Counted from the first letter of the stretch, positions 1 through 7,493 are shown. The stretch: 51,631 nt of DNA from Nonomuraea guangzhouensis (GCF_019396345.1 NZ_JAHKRM010000015.1:1-51631); one strand, 5' to 3'. Numbers and translations: made by a program. The notes: a model not told the origin generated them from the sequence alone.

Positions 1-1
1 C

Positions 2-85
2 AAACGCTGGATCACCCGCTGGAAAGCCGCTCTCAACGCCTTCGCCATCACCTTCGAAGGCCGCCTGAACCCGACCACCCCATAG
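2..85 (+). CDS. IS256 (mutator) family transposase, C-terminal end only
   Basis: The window opens inside an open frame of 27 codons ending at a TAG stop (83-85). The peptide ends with the stretch ALNAFAITFEGRL, which matches the conserved C-terminus of IS256/mutator-type transposases. The rest of the gene lies left of the window, so intactness cannot be judged. About 10-40 bases after the stop (roughly 95-125) lies a sequence resembling the terminal inverted repeat of such elements, so the insertion sequence probably ends near position 125. This marks the start of a region rich in broken genes. Confidence 0.75.
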   Translation, partial: KRWITRWKAALNAFAITFEGRLNPTTP

Positions 86-169
86 AACTAATTCAAGATC
101 GAGTTACACCGTTTACTGGACAGGCCCGAGGTTCGCTGCCGCCTGCCTTGCGAATGTCTGATTTTCGGA

Positions 170-790
170 TCAGATGTCACCTGGGGTGAGCAGGGTCGCC
201 AGTTCGGGTTGCGACTGTCCGCGCAGTGACTCAAGCAGTCGGTCTTTGTGGTCAATGTCGGCGAGTGCGAAAAGGTTCACGTTGCCGTCGACGTCCATCA
301 GTGTGGCGGTGGTCAAGGCTGTCAGTTCACGCAGTTCGCGGGCTGGGAATAGGCCGGCCTCGTGCCGATGCGCACGTTGCCAGGCGGTGGGAGCCGGCCG
401 AGTGGGCAGCATGACGCGGGGGACCACGAATCCACGGTCGCGGGTCGGCCAGTCCGGTCGCTCGGCATCGATCTCGTATTCCCAGGAGATGAAGTCGTAG
501 TCGTGCCGCCGCAGGTGACGGATCGCCTCATCGCGTGCCCAGGTTGGGACGGCGAACCGATGTCGTCCGGCGGTGAACGCCCAGGCCAGACCGAGATAGA
601 CCGCGACTTCTTCCTGGTTGTTATTGTTCACGCCAAAGCGGAAGAGGGGATGGTGTTGCGGGTCGTCGGGATAGTCGAGCTCGTAGAGGCCAGTCCAGTG
701 GCGTTCGATGACGCCTTGCCCGAACTCGGAGATCAGCCGGGCATGGGTGATGCCGTTGGCGTACTCGAACTCGAAGTTCAGGCGATTCAT
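170..790 (-). CDS. Hypothetical protein, 206 residues
   Basis: I do not recognise this protein. The frame stays open for another 109 codons upstream (to 1117), but that extension is proline/arginine-rich and runs antisense through an MFS gene fragment. The ATG at 790, which begins MNRLNFEFEYANG, is therefore the likely start. The protein is soluble, rich in acidic residues and aromatics (for example HWTGLYELDYPDD), with no signal peptide or membrane segment and no obvious catalytic motif. It sits between an IS256 remnant and an MFS fragment, so it belongs to the accessory part of the window. A weak GGTGATC lies directly before the start. It may be a lineage-specific protein; no function is proposed. 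Confidence 0.55.
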   Translation of the reverse strand: MNRLNFEFEYANGITHARLISEFGQGVIERHWTGLYELDYPDDPQHHPLFRFGVNNNNQEEVAVYLGLAWAFTAGRHRFAVPTWARDEAIRHLRRHDYDFISWEYEIDAERPDWPTRDRGFVVPRVMLPTRPAPTAWQRAHRHEAGLFPARELRELTALTTATLMDVDGNVNLFALADIDHKDRLLESLRGQSQPELATLLTPGDI

Positions 791-890
791 GATCACCAGC
801 CTAATACGGCAGCCGCCATTCGTTAGCTGAGCTGGGTATATGCGGTGGTTGGGCGGGCGGGTTGGTGGAACCATCGGGTGCATGATTGGA

Positions 891-1064
891 GTCAGCGGCG
901 CGACAGCAGCGGTTCCCAATGTGACCGCGCAGCTGCCCGGTGGGGGTGCCCTGGGCCTGTGGATCGTCCTCGCCTGCAATGGCCTTCGCCGCAGCCTTAC
1001 TGATGGCGGGCGCGACAGCGGACCGTACCGTCCGCGCTGGTCCATCGCCGTCGGCAACGTCGTG
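891..1064 (+). pseudogene. MFS transporter fragment (N-terminal piece, frameshifted)
   Basis: Translation gives SGATAAVPNVTAQLPGG and WIVLACNGL, closely matching TGATAAVPEVTARLPGA and WIVLAYNGL near the N-terminus of the intact MFS gene at 4988-6316. The next 20 codons match only in a shifted frame (FAAALLMAGATADR against FAAALLLAGVTADR). The original frame then returns for AVGNVV. The similarity starts and stops abruptly, covering only about the first two membrane helices. This is a decayed partial copy of the same family of exporter. It fills most of the otherwise gene-free 791-1111 interval. Confidence 0.8.
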
Positions 1065-1111
1065 GACGGCGATGGCGACCAAAACGGCGGGACGTGAATG
1101 CTGGAGGTGAT

Positions 1112-1378
1112 ATGCAATCAAGTACGTACACCGTGGAAACGGAGAGCGGCGAGTCGCATGGCGGGATCTCGGAAGACCTGCTCTTCGAGTTGATCGATGA
1201 GTTGAGTTATCCTGAAAACTCATTTCTCACGATCGAGCCGCAGGGGTTTGGAAACCAGTGGTACGTCGTTGTGGCTCTGGATTCAGATGAGCGGCTCGAG
1301 TGGAGTATCGGCACCCAGGCATACCAGAGCATCGGGTCGTGGCCGGCAGAACGGCGTCAGATGTCGCGAAAGATGTAA
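1112..1378 (+). CDS. Small acidic protein, possible immunity protein
   Basis: The 88-residue product begins MQSSTYTVETESGESHGG. The ATG at 1112 was chosen because GGAGG (1103-1107) lies four bases before TGAT and the start; an upstream ATG at 1094 has no such site. The pattern of a helix (SEDLLFELIDEL) followed by beta strands (SFLTIEP, WYVVVALD, RLEWSIG) loosely recalls small Imm1-type immunity proteins. The resemblance is weak and is inference only. The C-terminus (PAERRQMSRKM) looks atypical and may follow a frameshift. It lies 75 bases upstream of another immunity-like gene and about 7 kb upstream of the RHS toxin, so an orphan immunity role is plausible but unproven. Confidence 0.5.
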   Translation: MQSSTYTVETESGESHGGISEDLLFELIDELSYPENSFLTIEPQGFGNQWYVVVALDSDERLEWSIGTQAYQSIGSWPAERRQMSRKM

Positions 1379-1452
1379 CGCCGTGGGTTTCCACGGTCGT
1401 TCGCAGCTGATGCGCCACCGCGCGCCCGTGCGTTACTTGGAGCGTCATTACG

Positions 1453-1816
1453 GTGAGTTTTGATCTTGCTTTTTGGTTTCAGTGGCCGATTCCTACCCCC
1501 GGACGAGGCCGCTCAGGTTTATGACCAGTTGACGGACGGGCTTACGGGTGTCGTCGAAGCGAGCCCAGCTATTAAGGATTTCTACCGGGCCGTTATCTCT
1601 GCGTTTCCGGATCTCGCCGAGGGGAATATGGATGAGTCGCCGTGGGCTTCTCCCCTCTACGTCACTAGCGAGTGTGTAATCGCAGCCATTTCGTGGTCGC
1701 TTTCCAGTGAAATCTCCTCGATTCTAATCGACTTGGCGTCGACGTATGGGATAACTACATACGACCCACAGGATCAAGTGGTTTACGGAATTGCCGGAGA
1801 GGGTTCAAACCGCTGA
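1453..1816 (+). pseudogene. Immunity-like small protein gene with single-base frameshift
   Basis: A GTG at 1453, nine bases after GGAG (1440-1443), starts MSFDLAFWFQWPIPTP and then runs out of frame. The body (DEAAQVYDQLTDG, DFYRAVISAFPDL, SPWASPLYV, ASTYGITTYDPQDQVVYG) lies in the next frame. Removing one base from the CCCCCGG run near 1495-1501 joins them into one protein of about 120 residues. A shorter version could start at TTG 1460 without any site. The architecture (FY..xxxFPDL, SPW, C-terminal YDPQ) recalls small immunity-type proteins in actinomycete polymorphic-toxin regions, which is inference. The gene is either inactivated by the extra base or affected by a sequencing error in a homopolymer. 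Confidence 0.6.
1760..1798 (+). repeat. 39-bp direct repeat, left copy
   Basis: This stretch encodes YDPQDQVVYGIAG at the C-terminus of the immunity-like gene. It matches 36 of 39 bases at 7565-7603 in the same orientation. The two copies bracket the five-gene oxidoreductase/exporter cassette. After the gene's stop, 1817-1959 holds only short GC-rich repeats (CGCCCT and CGCCGCT units) and no gene. Confidence 0.75.
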
Positions 1817-1959
1817 TGCTGTAGGAGAGAAGTGGGCAATCTCAGGGGATGGAGCCCGTCGCCCTCGCCCTCGCCGCTCGCCGCTCGCCGGTCCGTCGAG
1901 CGGTGGCGCTGAGGGTGTCGATGGCGTCTCACCGGAGATGGAGGAAGGGACGGACGCGT

Positions 1960-3267
1960 TCAGCTGAGGATGGGGAAGTTGGCGCGGAGGGTGTTGTGCG
2001 GGTCGTGGTGGCGTTTGAGGCCGCGCAAGCGATCCAATGCCGCTGGCGTGAAGGCGTCGGCCGGTGTCTCGCCAGGGCTGAGGAAGGTGAAGGGTTTGCG
2101 TCCTCTGACGGGGAGGGCGTCGGTGAGTGCGCGTTGTCTGGCGGTGACGGCCTCGGCGGTCGCCGGGTCGGTTGGCACGCCGAACAGGTAGAGCGCGTAG
2201 GGCTCGGTCAGCGGGCCATGGGGAGTCTCGGACGGGCGGGCGAAAGCGCCGCCGAGGTGGCGTATCTGCACGCTCATCAGCGGGGCGATGGGGTCGGCCA
2301 GGAGGGTCTTCGCCACCCTGTCATCCAGCTCGGTGAGCAGTTCGCCGCGTGAGGAGCCCGCGCCGGGGTCGGTGGGTTCGGCGGTAATGGTGCCAAGTTC
2401 GGTGACCTGCATGGGGCGTCTGCTGTCGGTGAAGGGGCGGGGCAGGTGGTCCAGGGGGCTGAGCAGGGTGCGGGCCGTGGCGGCGTGGCCGAGGTAGGTG
2501 GCGTCGATGGCGATCATGGGTGCGGAGCCGGGGAAGTGCAGCAGGTCCAGCCAGAGGGTGAGGTCGTCGGGGGCGGTGGCGGTGATCTGGCGGTAGGCGT
2601 CCATCACGTCCGGGGCGTGTTGGGCGGGCCACGACATGCGCCCTCCGTACAGGTGCGGAGCGGGGTGGAGGGCGAGTTCGAGGGCGGTGACGATGGCGAA
2701 GGAGCCGCCACCGCCGCGCAGGGCCCAGAACAGGTCGGGCTCGGCGTCGGCGGTGAGCCGTCGCTGCCGGCCTTCCGCGTCCACGATGTCGAAGGCGGTG
2801 ACGTGGTCGGCGACCCAGCCGTGTTTGCGGCCGAACCAGCTCAGTCCGCCGCCGAGAGCGACGCCGGCGACGCTGACGACCGGGGAGCTGCCGGGCAGGC
2901 CGGTCAGGCCATGCGACGCGGCGGCGGCTTGGAGGCTGCCCGAGGACACGCCCGCGCCGATGCGGGCATGCCGGGCGGCGGGGTCGATCTCCAGGGTGTT
3001 CAGCCGCCGGGTGCGCAGCAGGATGGCGCCGTCGAGGTCCGGGGTGGCGCCGTGGCCGTTGGGCTGGGCCGCGACAGCCAGGCCGCGGGCGTGGGCATAG
3101 CGGACCACGGTCGCGACGTCGGCGGCGTCGGCCGCTTCCACCACGGCGGGAACCGACTGTTCGACGGCCAGGTTCCAGGGGCGCCGGGCCTTGTCGAAGC
3201 CGTCGTCTCCGGGGAGCAGGATGCGTCCTCGGACGAGATTGCGCAGGTCGTTCAGCTTGTTGCTCAT
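1960..3267 (-). CDS. FAD-binding oxidoreductase, berberine-bridge-enzyme type
   Basis: The 435-residue protein has a PCMH/VAO-type FAD domain (about residues 35-210) followed by a substrate domain and a C-terminal berberine-bridge motif. His72 in QPNGHGATPD is the expected site of covalent 8-alpha-histidyl FAD attachment. The second, cysteinyl link of bicovalent members is absent because the sequence reads GSSPVVSVAG where a Cys would lie. VALGGGLSW and LFWALRGGGGSFAIVT are family signatures. No signal peptide is present, so it is probably cytosolic. The ATG follows GGAG closely. It lies 31 bases after the SnoaL-like gene in a likely two-gene operon divergent from lysR. Such enzymes oxidise alcohols or carbon-carbon bonds in secondary metabolism; the substrate here is unknown. 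Confidence 0.88.
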   Translation of the reverse strand: MSNKLNDLRNLVRGRILLPGDDGFDKARRPWNLAVEQSVPAVVEAADAADVATVVRYAHARGLAVAAQPNGHGATPDLDGAILLRTRRLNTLEIDPAARHARIGAGVSSGSLQAAAASHGLTGLPGSSPVVSVAGVALGGGLSWFGRKHGWVADHVTAFDIVDAEGRQRRLTADAEPDLFWALRGGGGSFAIVTALELALHPAPHLYGGRMSWPAQHAPDVMDAYRQITATAPDDLTLWLDLLHFPGSAPMIAIDATYLGHAATARTLLSPLDHLPRPFTDSRRPMQVTELGTITAEPTDPGAGSSRGELLTELDDRVAKTLLADPIAPLMSVQIRHLGGAFARPSETPHGPLTEPYALYLFGVPTDPATAEAVTARQRALTDALPVRGRKPFTFLSPGETPADAFTPAALDRLRGLKRHHDPHNTLRANFPILS

Positions 3268-3298
3268 TTTTCTCCGATCTCGGTGGCAGGGGTGTTCG

Positions 3299-3808
3299 TC
3301 AGACGCCGAAGATCGCGGTGGGGTCGCCGGTGTACCAGGCGTTGTCGATGCGGAGGCGGCGGATGAGCCAGCGCTCGCCGTCGCGGACCAGGTCGGCGTC
3401 GTACGGGTTCTTCAGCAGGGCGAAGACGGCGTGGTCGGCGGCGAGCAGGTGCTGGGCCTCCACCAGGGCGGTCAGTCGCGCGGTGTCCCCGTCTATGGTG
3501 ATGCGGGGGTTGGTGACCTGGTGGGTGGTGTCCACCCGGCCGGTGAACATGGTCAGGATGGTGTCGGCGATCGTGTCCCGTCCCGACATCACCGGTGGCC
3601 GGCCGCCCCACTTGGCGGCGGCGGGGCGGAAGTCGAGTTCCGCTTCGGCGGCGAAGGCAGAGGCGAACAGGGCCTTGTCCTTGAGGTCCTGGCCCAGGCC
3701 GAAACGGTACAACGCATCCAGGATCTCGGCGCGGTCCCGCAGTTCCCGGACGAGGGCGTTCGCGTCGTTCGGCAGGGCGGAGAGGGCGCGTTCAGCGGTG
3801 ACGTACAT
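3299..3808 (-). CDS. SnoaL-like / NTF2-like domain protein
   Basis: The 169-residue protein has the small alpha+beta cone fold pattern of SnoaL_4/NTF2-like proteins. There is an N-terminal helix (ELRDRAEILDALYRFGLGQD), then FRPAAAKWGGRPPVMSGRDTI, then strands around TTHQVTNPRITIDGDTARL and ending RRLRIDNAWYTGD. Family members act as cyclases, dehydratases or hydroxylation accessory proteins on polyketides, steroids and similar ligands. It is the first gene of the operon with the FAD oxidoreductase and faces lysR across a 130-bp promoter region. Together the pair suggests modification of a small aromatic or toxic compound. The exact reaction cannot be read from sequence. Confidence 0.82.
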   Translation of the reverse strand: MYVTAERALSALPNDANALVRELRDRAEILDALYRFGLGQDLKDKALFASAFAAEAELDFRPAAAKWGGRPPVMSGRDTIADTILTMFTGRVDTTHQVTNPRITIDGDTARLTALVEAQHLLAADHAVFALLKNPYDADLVRDGERWLIRRLRIDNAWYTGDPTAIFGV

Positions 3809-3903
3809 GGCTTGCTCCCATGCGGCTCAGAGAGGAGAGGAGGTGGTTGGTGCGGACCACTTTCGTCTGGCGCGAGGGGCCGATCAACGCGGTCTTGTGG
3901 AAG

Positions 3904-3928
3904 GATCGTGAAGCTGGGGTTAACGATC
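3904..3928. promoter_or_regulatory. Candidate LysR operator (dyad)
   Basis: GATCGT and ACGATC form a perfect dyad separated by 13 bases, with GTTAAC inside it, ending 10 bases before the lysR start. It sits in the divergent region between lysR and the SnoaL/FAD operon, where a LysR-type regulator would normally bind. No consensus is available for this subfamily, so the assignment rests on position and symmetry. Confidence 0.4.
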
Positions 3929-3938
3929 TGGGGGTGAG

Positions 3939-4832
3939 ATGCTCGAGCGGCATGAACTGGACGCGTTCCTGACCTTGGCCGAGGAACTGCACTTCGGCCG
4001 TACCGCTGAGCGGCTGCGTGTGTCGACCGCCCGGATCAGTCAGACGATCGCCAAGCTGGAGCGCCGGGCCGGGGTGCCGTTGTTCACCCGTACCAGCCGT
4101 CGGGTGGAGCTGACCAGGGCGGGACAGCAGCTATATGAGGAGGTTCGGCCCGCCTGGGACCAGATCGCCGCCGCGTTCGCGCGGGCGATCGACGCCGGTC
4201 GCGGTCTGACCGGCACCTTGCGGGTGGCCTTCGTCGGTGCGGCGGGCGGGCAGCTGCTCGCCGGGGCCGCCGAGGTGTTCCGTCGGCGTTTGCCGGACTG
4301 TGAGGTTCAGCTTCGTGAAGCGCAGATGGTCGATCTCATGCCCTGGCTGCGTGACGGCCAGATCGACCTTGCGCTGGGGACGTTCCCCATCGAGGAGCCG
4401 GGTATCGTCACCGGTCCGGTGCTGGTGTCCGAGGCGCGCATGCTGGCTGTGCCGGCCCAGCACGCGTTCGCCCGCCGTACGTCGGTCTCGCTCGACGATC
4501 TGGCCAGGGTGAAGCTGCTTCAGCTGCCGGACACCCTGCCGGTCTCGTTGCGGCAGGACCGTACTCCGCGTACCACTCCCAACGGACGACCGATCGAGCC
4601 GGGACCCGCGGCCTCGACGTTCAACGAGATGCTCACCCTCATCGGCGCCGGGCACGGCGCTTTCCCCGTCGGAGCCCAGGCCAGGCGCTACTACGCGCGC
4701 CCCGACGTCGCCTACGTCCTCATCAGCGATGCCCCGCCGCTGCTATGGGGGTTGCTGTGGCGGGCCGATGGCGCCACCGCCCGGGTCCGCGCCTTCGCCG
4801 AGGCCGCTCATGACCTGGTTACTTCTTCATGA
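3939..4832 (+). CDS. LysR family transcriptional regulator
   Basis: The 297-residue protein has the N-terminal winged helix-turn-helix (LDAFLTLAEELHFGRTAERL, then RISQTIAKLERRAGVPLFTR) and a C-terminal LysR effector-binding domain (about residues 90-290). The ATG follows GGGGTGAG. It is divergent from the SnoaL/FAD operon and lies 155 bases upstream of the MFS exporter on the same strand, so it probably controls one or both. A broken second copy of a LysR C-terminus occurs at 7609-7824. The effector is unknown; aromatic compounds are common for relatives. Confidence 0.93.
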   Translation: MLERHELDAFLTLAEELHFGRTAERLRVSTARISQTIAKLERRAGVPLFTRTSRRVELTRAGQQLYEEVRPAWDQIAAAFARAIDAGRGLTGTLRVAFVGAAGGQLLAGAAEVFRRRLPDCEVQLREAQMVDLMPWLRDGQIDLALGTFPIEEPGIVTGPVLVSEARMLAVPAQHAFARRTSVSLDDLARVKLLQLPDTLPVSLRQDRTPRTTPNGRPIEPGPAASTFNEMLTLIGAGHGAFPVGAQARRYYARPDVAYVLISDAPPLLWGLLWRADGATARVRAFAEAAHDLVTSS

Positions 4833-4843
4833 ACGGCTGCTGC

Positions 4844-4849
4844 TAGCTT
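4844..4849 (+). promoter_or_regulatory. Candidate -10 element for a leaderless leader-peptide transcript
   Basis: TAGCTT fits the actinobacterial TANNNT -10 pattern and lies six bases before the ATG at 4856. Transcription could therefore begin at or next to that ATG, giving a leaderless message. No good -35 is visible. The element lies 12 bases downstream of the lysR stop. Confidence 0.4.
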
Positions 4850-4855
4850 GTGCTG

Positions 4856-4888
4856 ATGCCGAAGACAGACAAGGTGCGCCGTCGCTGA
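4856..4888 (+). CDS. Putative leader peptide MPKTDKVRRR (attenuator uORF)
   Basis: A ten-codon ORF, ATG at 4856 and TGA at 4886-4888, ends inside the first hairpin upstream of the MFS gene. Its K6-V7-R8 and R8-R9-R10 triplets fit the plus-x-plus pattern (basic, any, basic) known to cause macrolide-dependent ribosome stalling. With V7 in the P site, a stalled ribosome would be expected to cover segment 1 of the attenuator (4875-4886) and leave segment 2 (from 4890) free. There is no Shine-Dalgarno sequence, which agrees with a leaderless start. The peptide's role is inferred from its position and sequence. Confidence 0.55.
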   Translation: MPKTDKVRRR

Positions 4889-4983
4889 GAGCGACGGCGC
4901 ATAACCCCAGTTCTCGCCGTCGCTCCTGACCTCGTGGCCAGGAGCGCCTTTGTGGCGCTCGGATTTCCCTTGTTTCGGAGCGC
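4875..4983 (+). promoter_or_regulatory. Six-segment translational attenuator upstream of MFS exporter
   Basis: Six segments form a chain of alternative pairs. Segment 1 (TGCGCCGTCGCT, 4875-4886) pairs with 2 (4890-4901, 12 bp). Segment 2 (4890-4899) also pairs with 3 (CGCCGTCGCT, 4915-4924, 10 bp). The 3' side of 3 (CGCTCCTG, 4921-4928) pairs with 4 (CAGGAGCG, 4939-4946, 8 bp). Segment 4 (GAGCGCC, 4942-4948) also pairs with 5 (GGCGCTC, 4954-4960, 7 bp). Segment 5 (GCGCTC, 4955-4960) also pairs with 6 (GAGCGC, 4978-4983), which includes most of the GGAG of the MFS gene. In the resting state 1:2, 3:4 and 5:6 hide the ribosome site. Stalling over segment 1 would favour 2:3 and 4:5 and expose it. 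All pairings are read directly; function is inferred by analogy to erm leaders. Confidence 0.7.
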
Positions 4984-4987
4984 ACTC

Positions 4988-6316
4988 ATGTTCGCCTTGT
5001 CTTCTCGTCAACGTCGGCGGGTTCTTGTCGCTGACCTCATCTCTACCGCGGTGTTCCCGCTCGCCATCACCGGTGCGACGGCGGCTGTCCCCGAGGTGAC
5101 CGCGCGGCTGCCCGGTGCGGGTGGCCTGGGTCCGTGGATCGTTCTGGCCTACAACGGGCTCTTCGCCGCGGCCCTGCTGCTGGCGGGGGTGACGGCGGAT
5201 CGTAGCGCCCGCACCCGGTTCTTCGCCGTCGGCAACGTCGTCGTCGCGGCCACCGGGGTCTTGTCCGCCTTTGCTCCGGACCTGTCGTCTCTAGTAGCCC
5301 TTCGCGCGGTCGGCGGCGTCGGGGCGGCCATGTGCGCCGCCGGTGGGTCGTCGATGGTCTTGGCTGTGTACCCGCCGGAGGAGCGGCGCCGGGTGTACGG
5401 CTATGCGGGCGCCGTGCTGGGCAGCAGCCTGGCGCTGGGGCCGATCGTTGCCCAGGCCCTGATGGCCGTCGGAGGGTGGTCTCTCGTTTTCGTCGTGCCG
5501 GGGGCTGTCGCCGCCGTCGCGGCCTTGGTCACGCTTGGGCTTCCGGGTCTTCGTAGCCCCGGCGTGTCCGATGACTTTGACCTTGCCGGTGCTGTCCTGT
5601 TCGGGGTGAGCATCGCCGCCGTGGTGACCGCGCTCGGGCTGGGTCTTGGGGCCGGCGTCCCGTGGTGGGGGCCGGGTGGGCTCGTCCTGGTCGCGGTGGT
5701 CAGCGTCACCGGGCTCGTTCGGGTGGAGCGGCGCGCGGCTGATCCGGCGATCCCGGTGGATTTGTTGCGGATCCCCGCCTATCGCGCGTACGCCGTGGCG
5801 ACAGGTGCCTTCATGGGGATGCTCGTGGTGGGATTGACTGTGCTTCCGCAGCTCGGCGCTGTCCAGAAGATGGGTCCGGGTGAGGCGGCGATCATGCTCA
5901 GCCTGCTGACCGTGCCATCAACGGTCCTTCCGCTCCTTGCGGCTCGGCTCGCGCGCCGGCTGGCACGGCAATTGGTGACGACCGCCCTGTTCGCCTGCAC
6001 TGTCACGGCCGTCGTCCTCCAGGTGACCGACCATCCTGCCGCTCTTCTCGTCGCGGCCGGGGTCGTCGGGTTGTGTCTTGGGCTGACTGAAGGCGTGCCG
6101 GACGGGCAGGCGCTCACCTATGTGCCCTCCCAGCGTGGAGGGGCGGGCGCCGCGCTGTTCAGTACGACGCGGATGAGCCTTGAGACTCTCACGCTGGCCG
6201 CTGCCACCGGGGTGATGGCGGCTCTTGGCCCTTCATCGGGAATGGCAGTCGCGGGAGCCGTGTGCTTCACCGCCGCCCTCATCGTCCAGCAAGCCGTCCC
6301 CTCCCGCGACACATAG
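4988..6316 (+). CDS. MFS efflux transporter, probably drug-inducible
   Basis: The 442-residue protein is a polytopic membrane protein of the major facilitator superfamily. It has the N-terminal motif ITGATAAVPEVTARLPG, a loop with TADRSARTRFFAVGN after helix 2, and VYPPEERRRVYGYAGAVLGSSLALGP typical of drug:proton antiporters. About 12-14 helices can be counted. The ATG at 4988 was chosen because GGAG (4977-4980) lies seven bases before it; an upstream in-frame GTG at 4934 falls inside the attenuator. Expression is probably controlled by the leader peptide and alternative RNA structures just upstream, which suggests a substrate that targets the ribosome. It lies downstream of lysR and upstream of a DUF3592-like gene. 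Confidence 0.9.
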   Translation: MFALSSRQRRRVLVADLISTAVFPLAITGATAAVPEVTARLPGAGGLGPWIVLAYNGLFAAALLLAGVTADRSARTRFFAVGNVVVAATGVLSAFAPDLSSLVALRAVGGVGAAMCAAGGSSMVLAVYPPEERRRVYGYAGAVLGSSLALGPIVAQALMAVGGWSLVFVVPGAVAAVAALVTLGLPGLRSPGVSDDFDLAGAVLFGVSIAAVVTALGLGLGAGVPWWGPGGLVLVAVVSVTGLVRVERRAADPAIPVDLLRIPAYRAYAVATGAFMGMLVVGLTVLPQLGAVQKMGPGEAAIMLSLLTVPSTVLPLLAARLARRLARQLVTTALFACTVTAVVLQVTDHPAALLVAAGVVGLCLGLTEGVPDGQALTYVPSQRGGAGAALFSTTRMSLETLTLAAATGVMAALGPSSGMAVAGAVCFTAALIVQQAVPSRDT

Positions 6317-6428
6317 TCCTGGAACGCACGTGCTCGGCTGTGGTCACGCAGGATCGACGCGCTACAGATCAGGGAACTTTTTGGAGATCCCGGGGCGTTG
6401 GCCGGGTACCTGGACAACGGGGGTGACC

Positions 6429-7493
6429 GTGTTGAGGTCAGGGGAGCGCCCTGTCTTACGCACGAACGTGGTGTCGTTGACGGGGCTGACGCTAGGCATG
6501 CTGGTGGCCGTGGCCATCCTTGGCGTGCGATGCGCGGACGTCGCGGCGCAAGATGCGCGCGCTACGGTACGTGCCACCGCGTACGTGAGCCACGTCCACG
6601 ACGACGACAGCGACGGCCCCGAGGCTGTGGGCCTGACGTGGACCGACTCCCAGGGCGTCGAGCACGTCACCATCGTCCAGGTCGGTGGCCGCTTGGCCCT
6701 CGATTCCGCGGTAGCCGTCCGCTACGACCCCGGCAACCCGGGTGGCCTGGTGTTCCCCGCCGAGGAGGAGGCGTTCCCGCCCCCTGGGGACTGGCAGAGC
6801 CGCTATCTCCTGGCCCTGCTCGCGACCTACGTCTTCCTGGGGGTGCTCGTCGGTGCCCGCCTGGCGCTCAATGTGCGGGCCAAGAGGATGCCGGAGGCCT
6901 CGTGGCGGGCCATGCCGTTGCTGGTCACGTACGGATCGAGTCTGGCCCGGTGGTATACCGGCTACCTGCGCCTGGTCCCGCCCGGCGACGCGCGAGGCTT
7001 TGTGCAGCGGGTCTACTGGCACCCGGCTCTGGACCGGATGCCCTACTGGGCCGACCGGGCCCTGGGTGGCAAGGTCTTGGTCCGAGTCGGCCCGTGGCCG
7101 TTCCGCCGGGCAGTGGTGACCCTCCCCGACGGCACCCGGCTGTGGCCGGCCGGGCGGCTGCGCCGACGGATCCCCTGGGGGTGGAGCGCCGAGGAGCGGC
7201 CCGTTGGCGCGCCGCATCACTACATGCCCACCAGGGACCTCATCATCGCGATCCTGGCGCTCAGCGCTCTCGAACTGTCCGGATTCGTCGACTTCTTCGT
7301 CGGGATGGCGAGCCTCGGACTCGTGTTCGGTCTGATCTTCTTCCTTTGGGGCTGGTACGGCGGCGAGGCCATCTGCGGCGACGGCTGGTGGGCCTTCGAC
7401 GTCATTCCCAGGGGGCCGGTGCAGAACCCGCGCGGCTCCAGCCCGCGCCGCCATCGGCGGAAGAAGACCCCCCAGCAGAACCGCGCCTCCTGA
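6429..7493 (+). CDS. DUF3592-like membrane protein
   Basis: The product of about 354 residues has a first membrane helix (VVSLTGLTLGMLVAVAIL), a probable extracytoplasmic domain, and a second helix (YLLALLATYVFLGVLVGARL). The domain ends in DSAVAVRYDPGNPGGLVFP and matches the beta-rich DUF3592 pattern. A cytoplasmic domain follows, then two further helices (LIIAILALSALELSGFVDF and ASLGLVFGLIFFLWGWYGG) and a basic tail. The frame is open upstream to 6225 inside the MFS gene. GTG 6429, preceded by GGGGGTG, is the most likely start, and GTG 6423 is an alternative. Function is unknown. It is the last gene before the right-hand 39-bp repeat. Confidence 0.65.
   Translation: MLRSGERPVLRTNVVSLTGLTLGMLVAVAILGVRCADVAAQDARATVRATAYVSHVHDDDSDGPEAVGLTWTDSQGVEHVTIVQVGGRLALDSAVAVRYDPGNPGGLVFPAEEEAFPPPGDWQSRYLLALLATYVFLGVLVGARLALNVRAKRMPEASWRAMPLLVTYGSSLARWYTGYLRLVPPGDARGFVQRVYWHPALDRMPYWADRALGGKVLVRVGPWPFRRAVVTLPDGTRLWPAGRLRRRIPWGWSAEERPVGAPHHYMPTRDLIIAILALSALELSGFVDFFVGMASLGLVFGLIFFLWGWYGGEAICGDGWWAFDVIPRGPVQNPRGSSPRRHRRKKTPQQNRAS

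Noticed and set aside
791..1117. N-terminal extension of the protein at 170-790
   Set aside because: It runs antisense to an MFS gene fragment and has biased composition; the ATG at 790 gives a sensible protein.
4934..4987. Upstream GTG start for the MFS exporter
   Set aside because: It lies inside the attenuator hairpins and lacks a ribosome site, whereas ATG 4988 has GGAG at good spacing.
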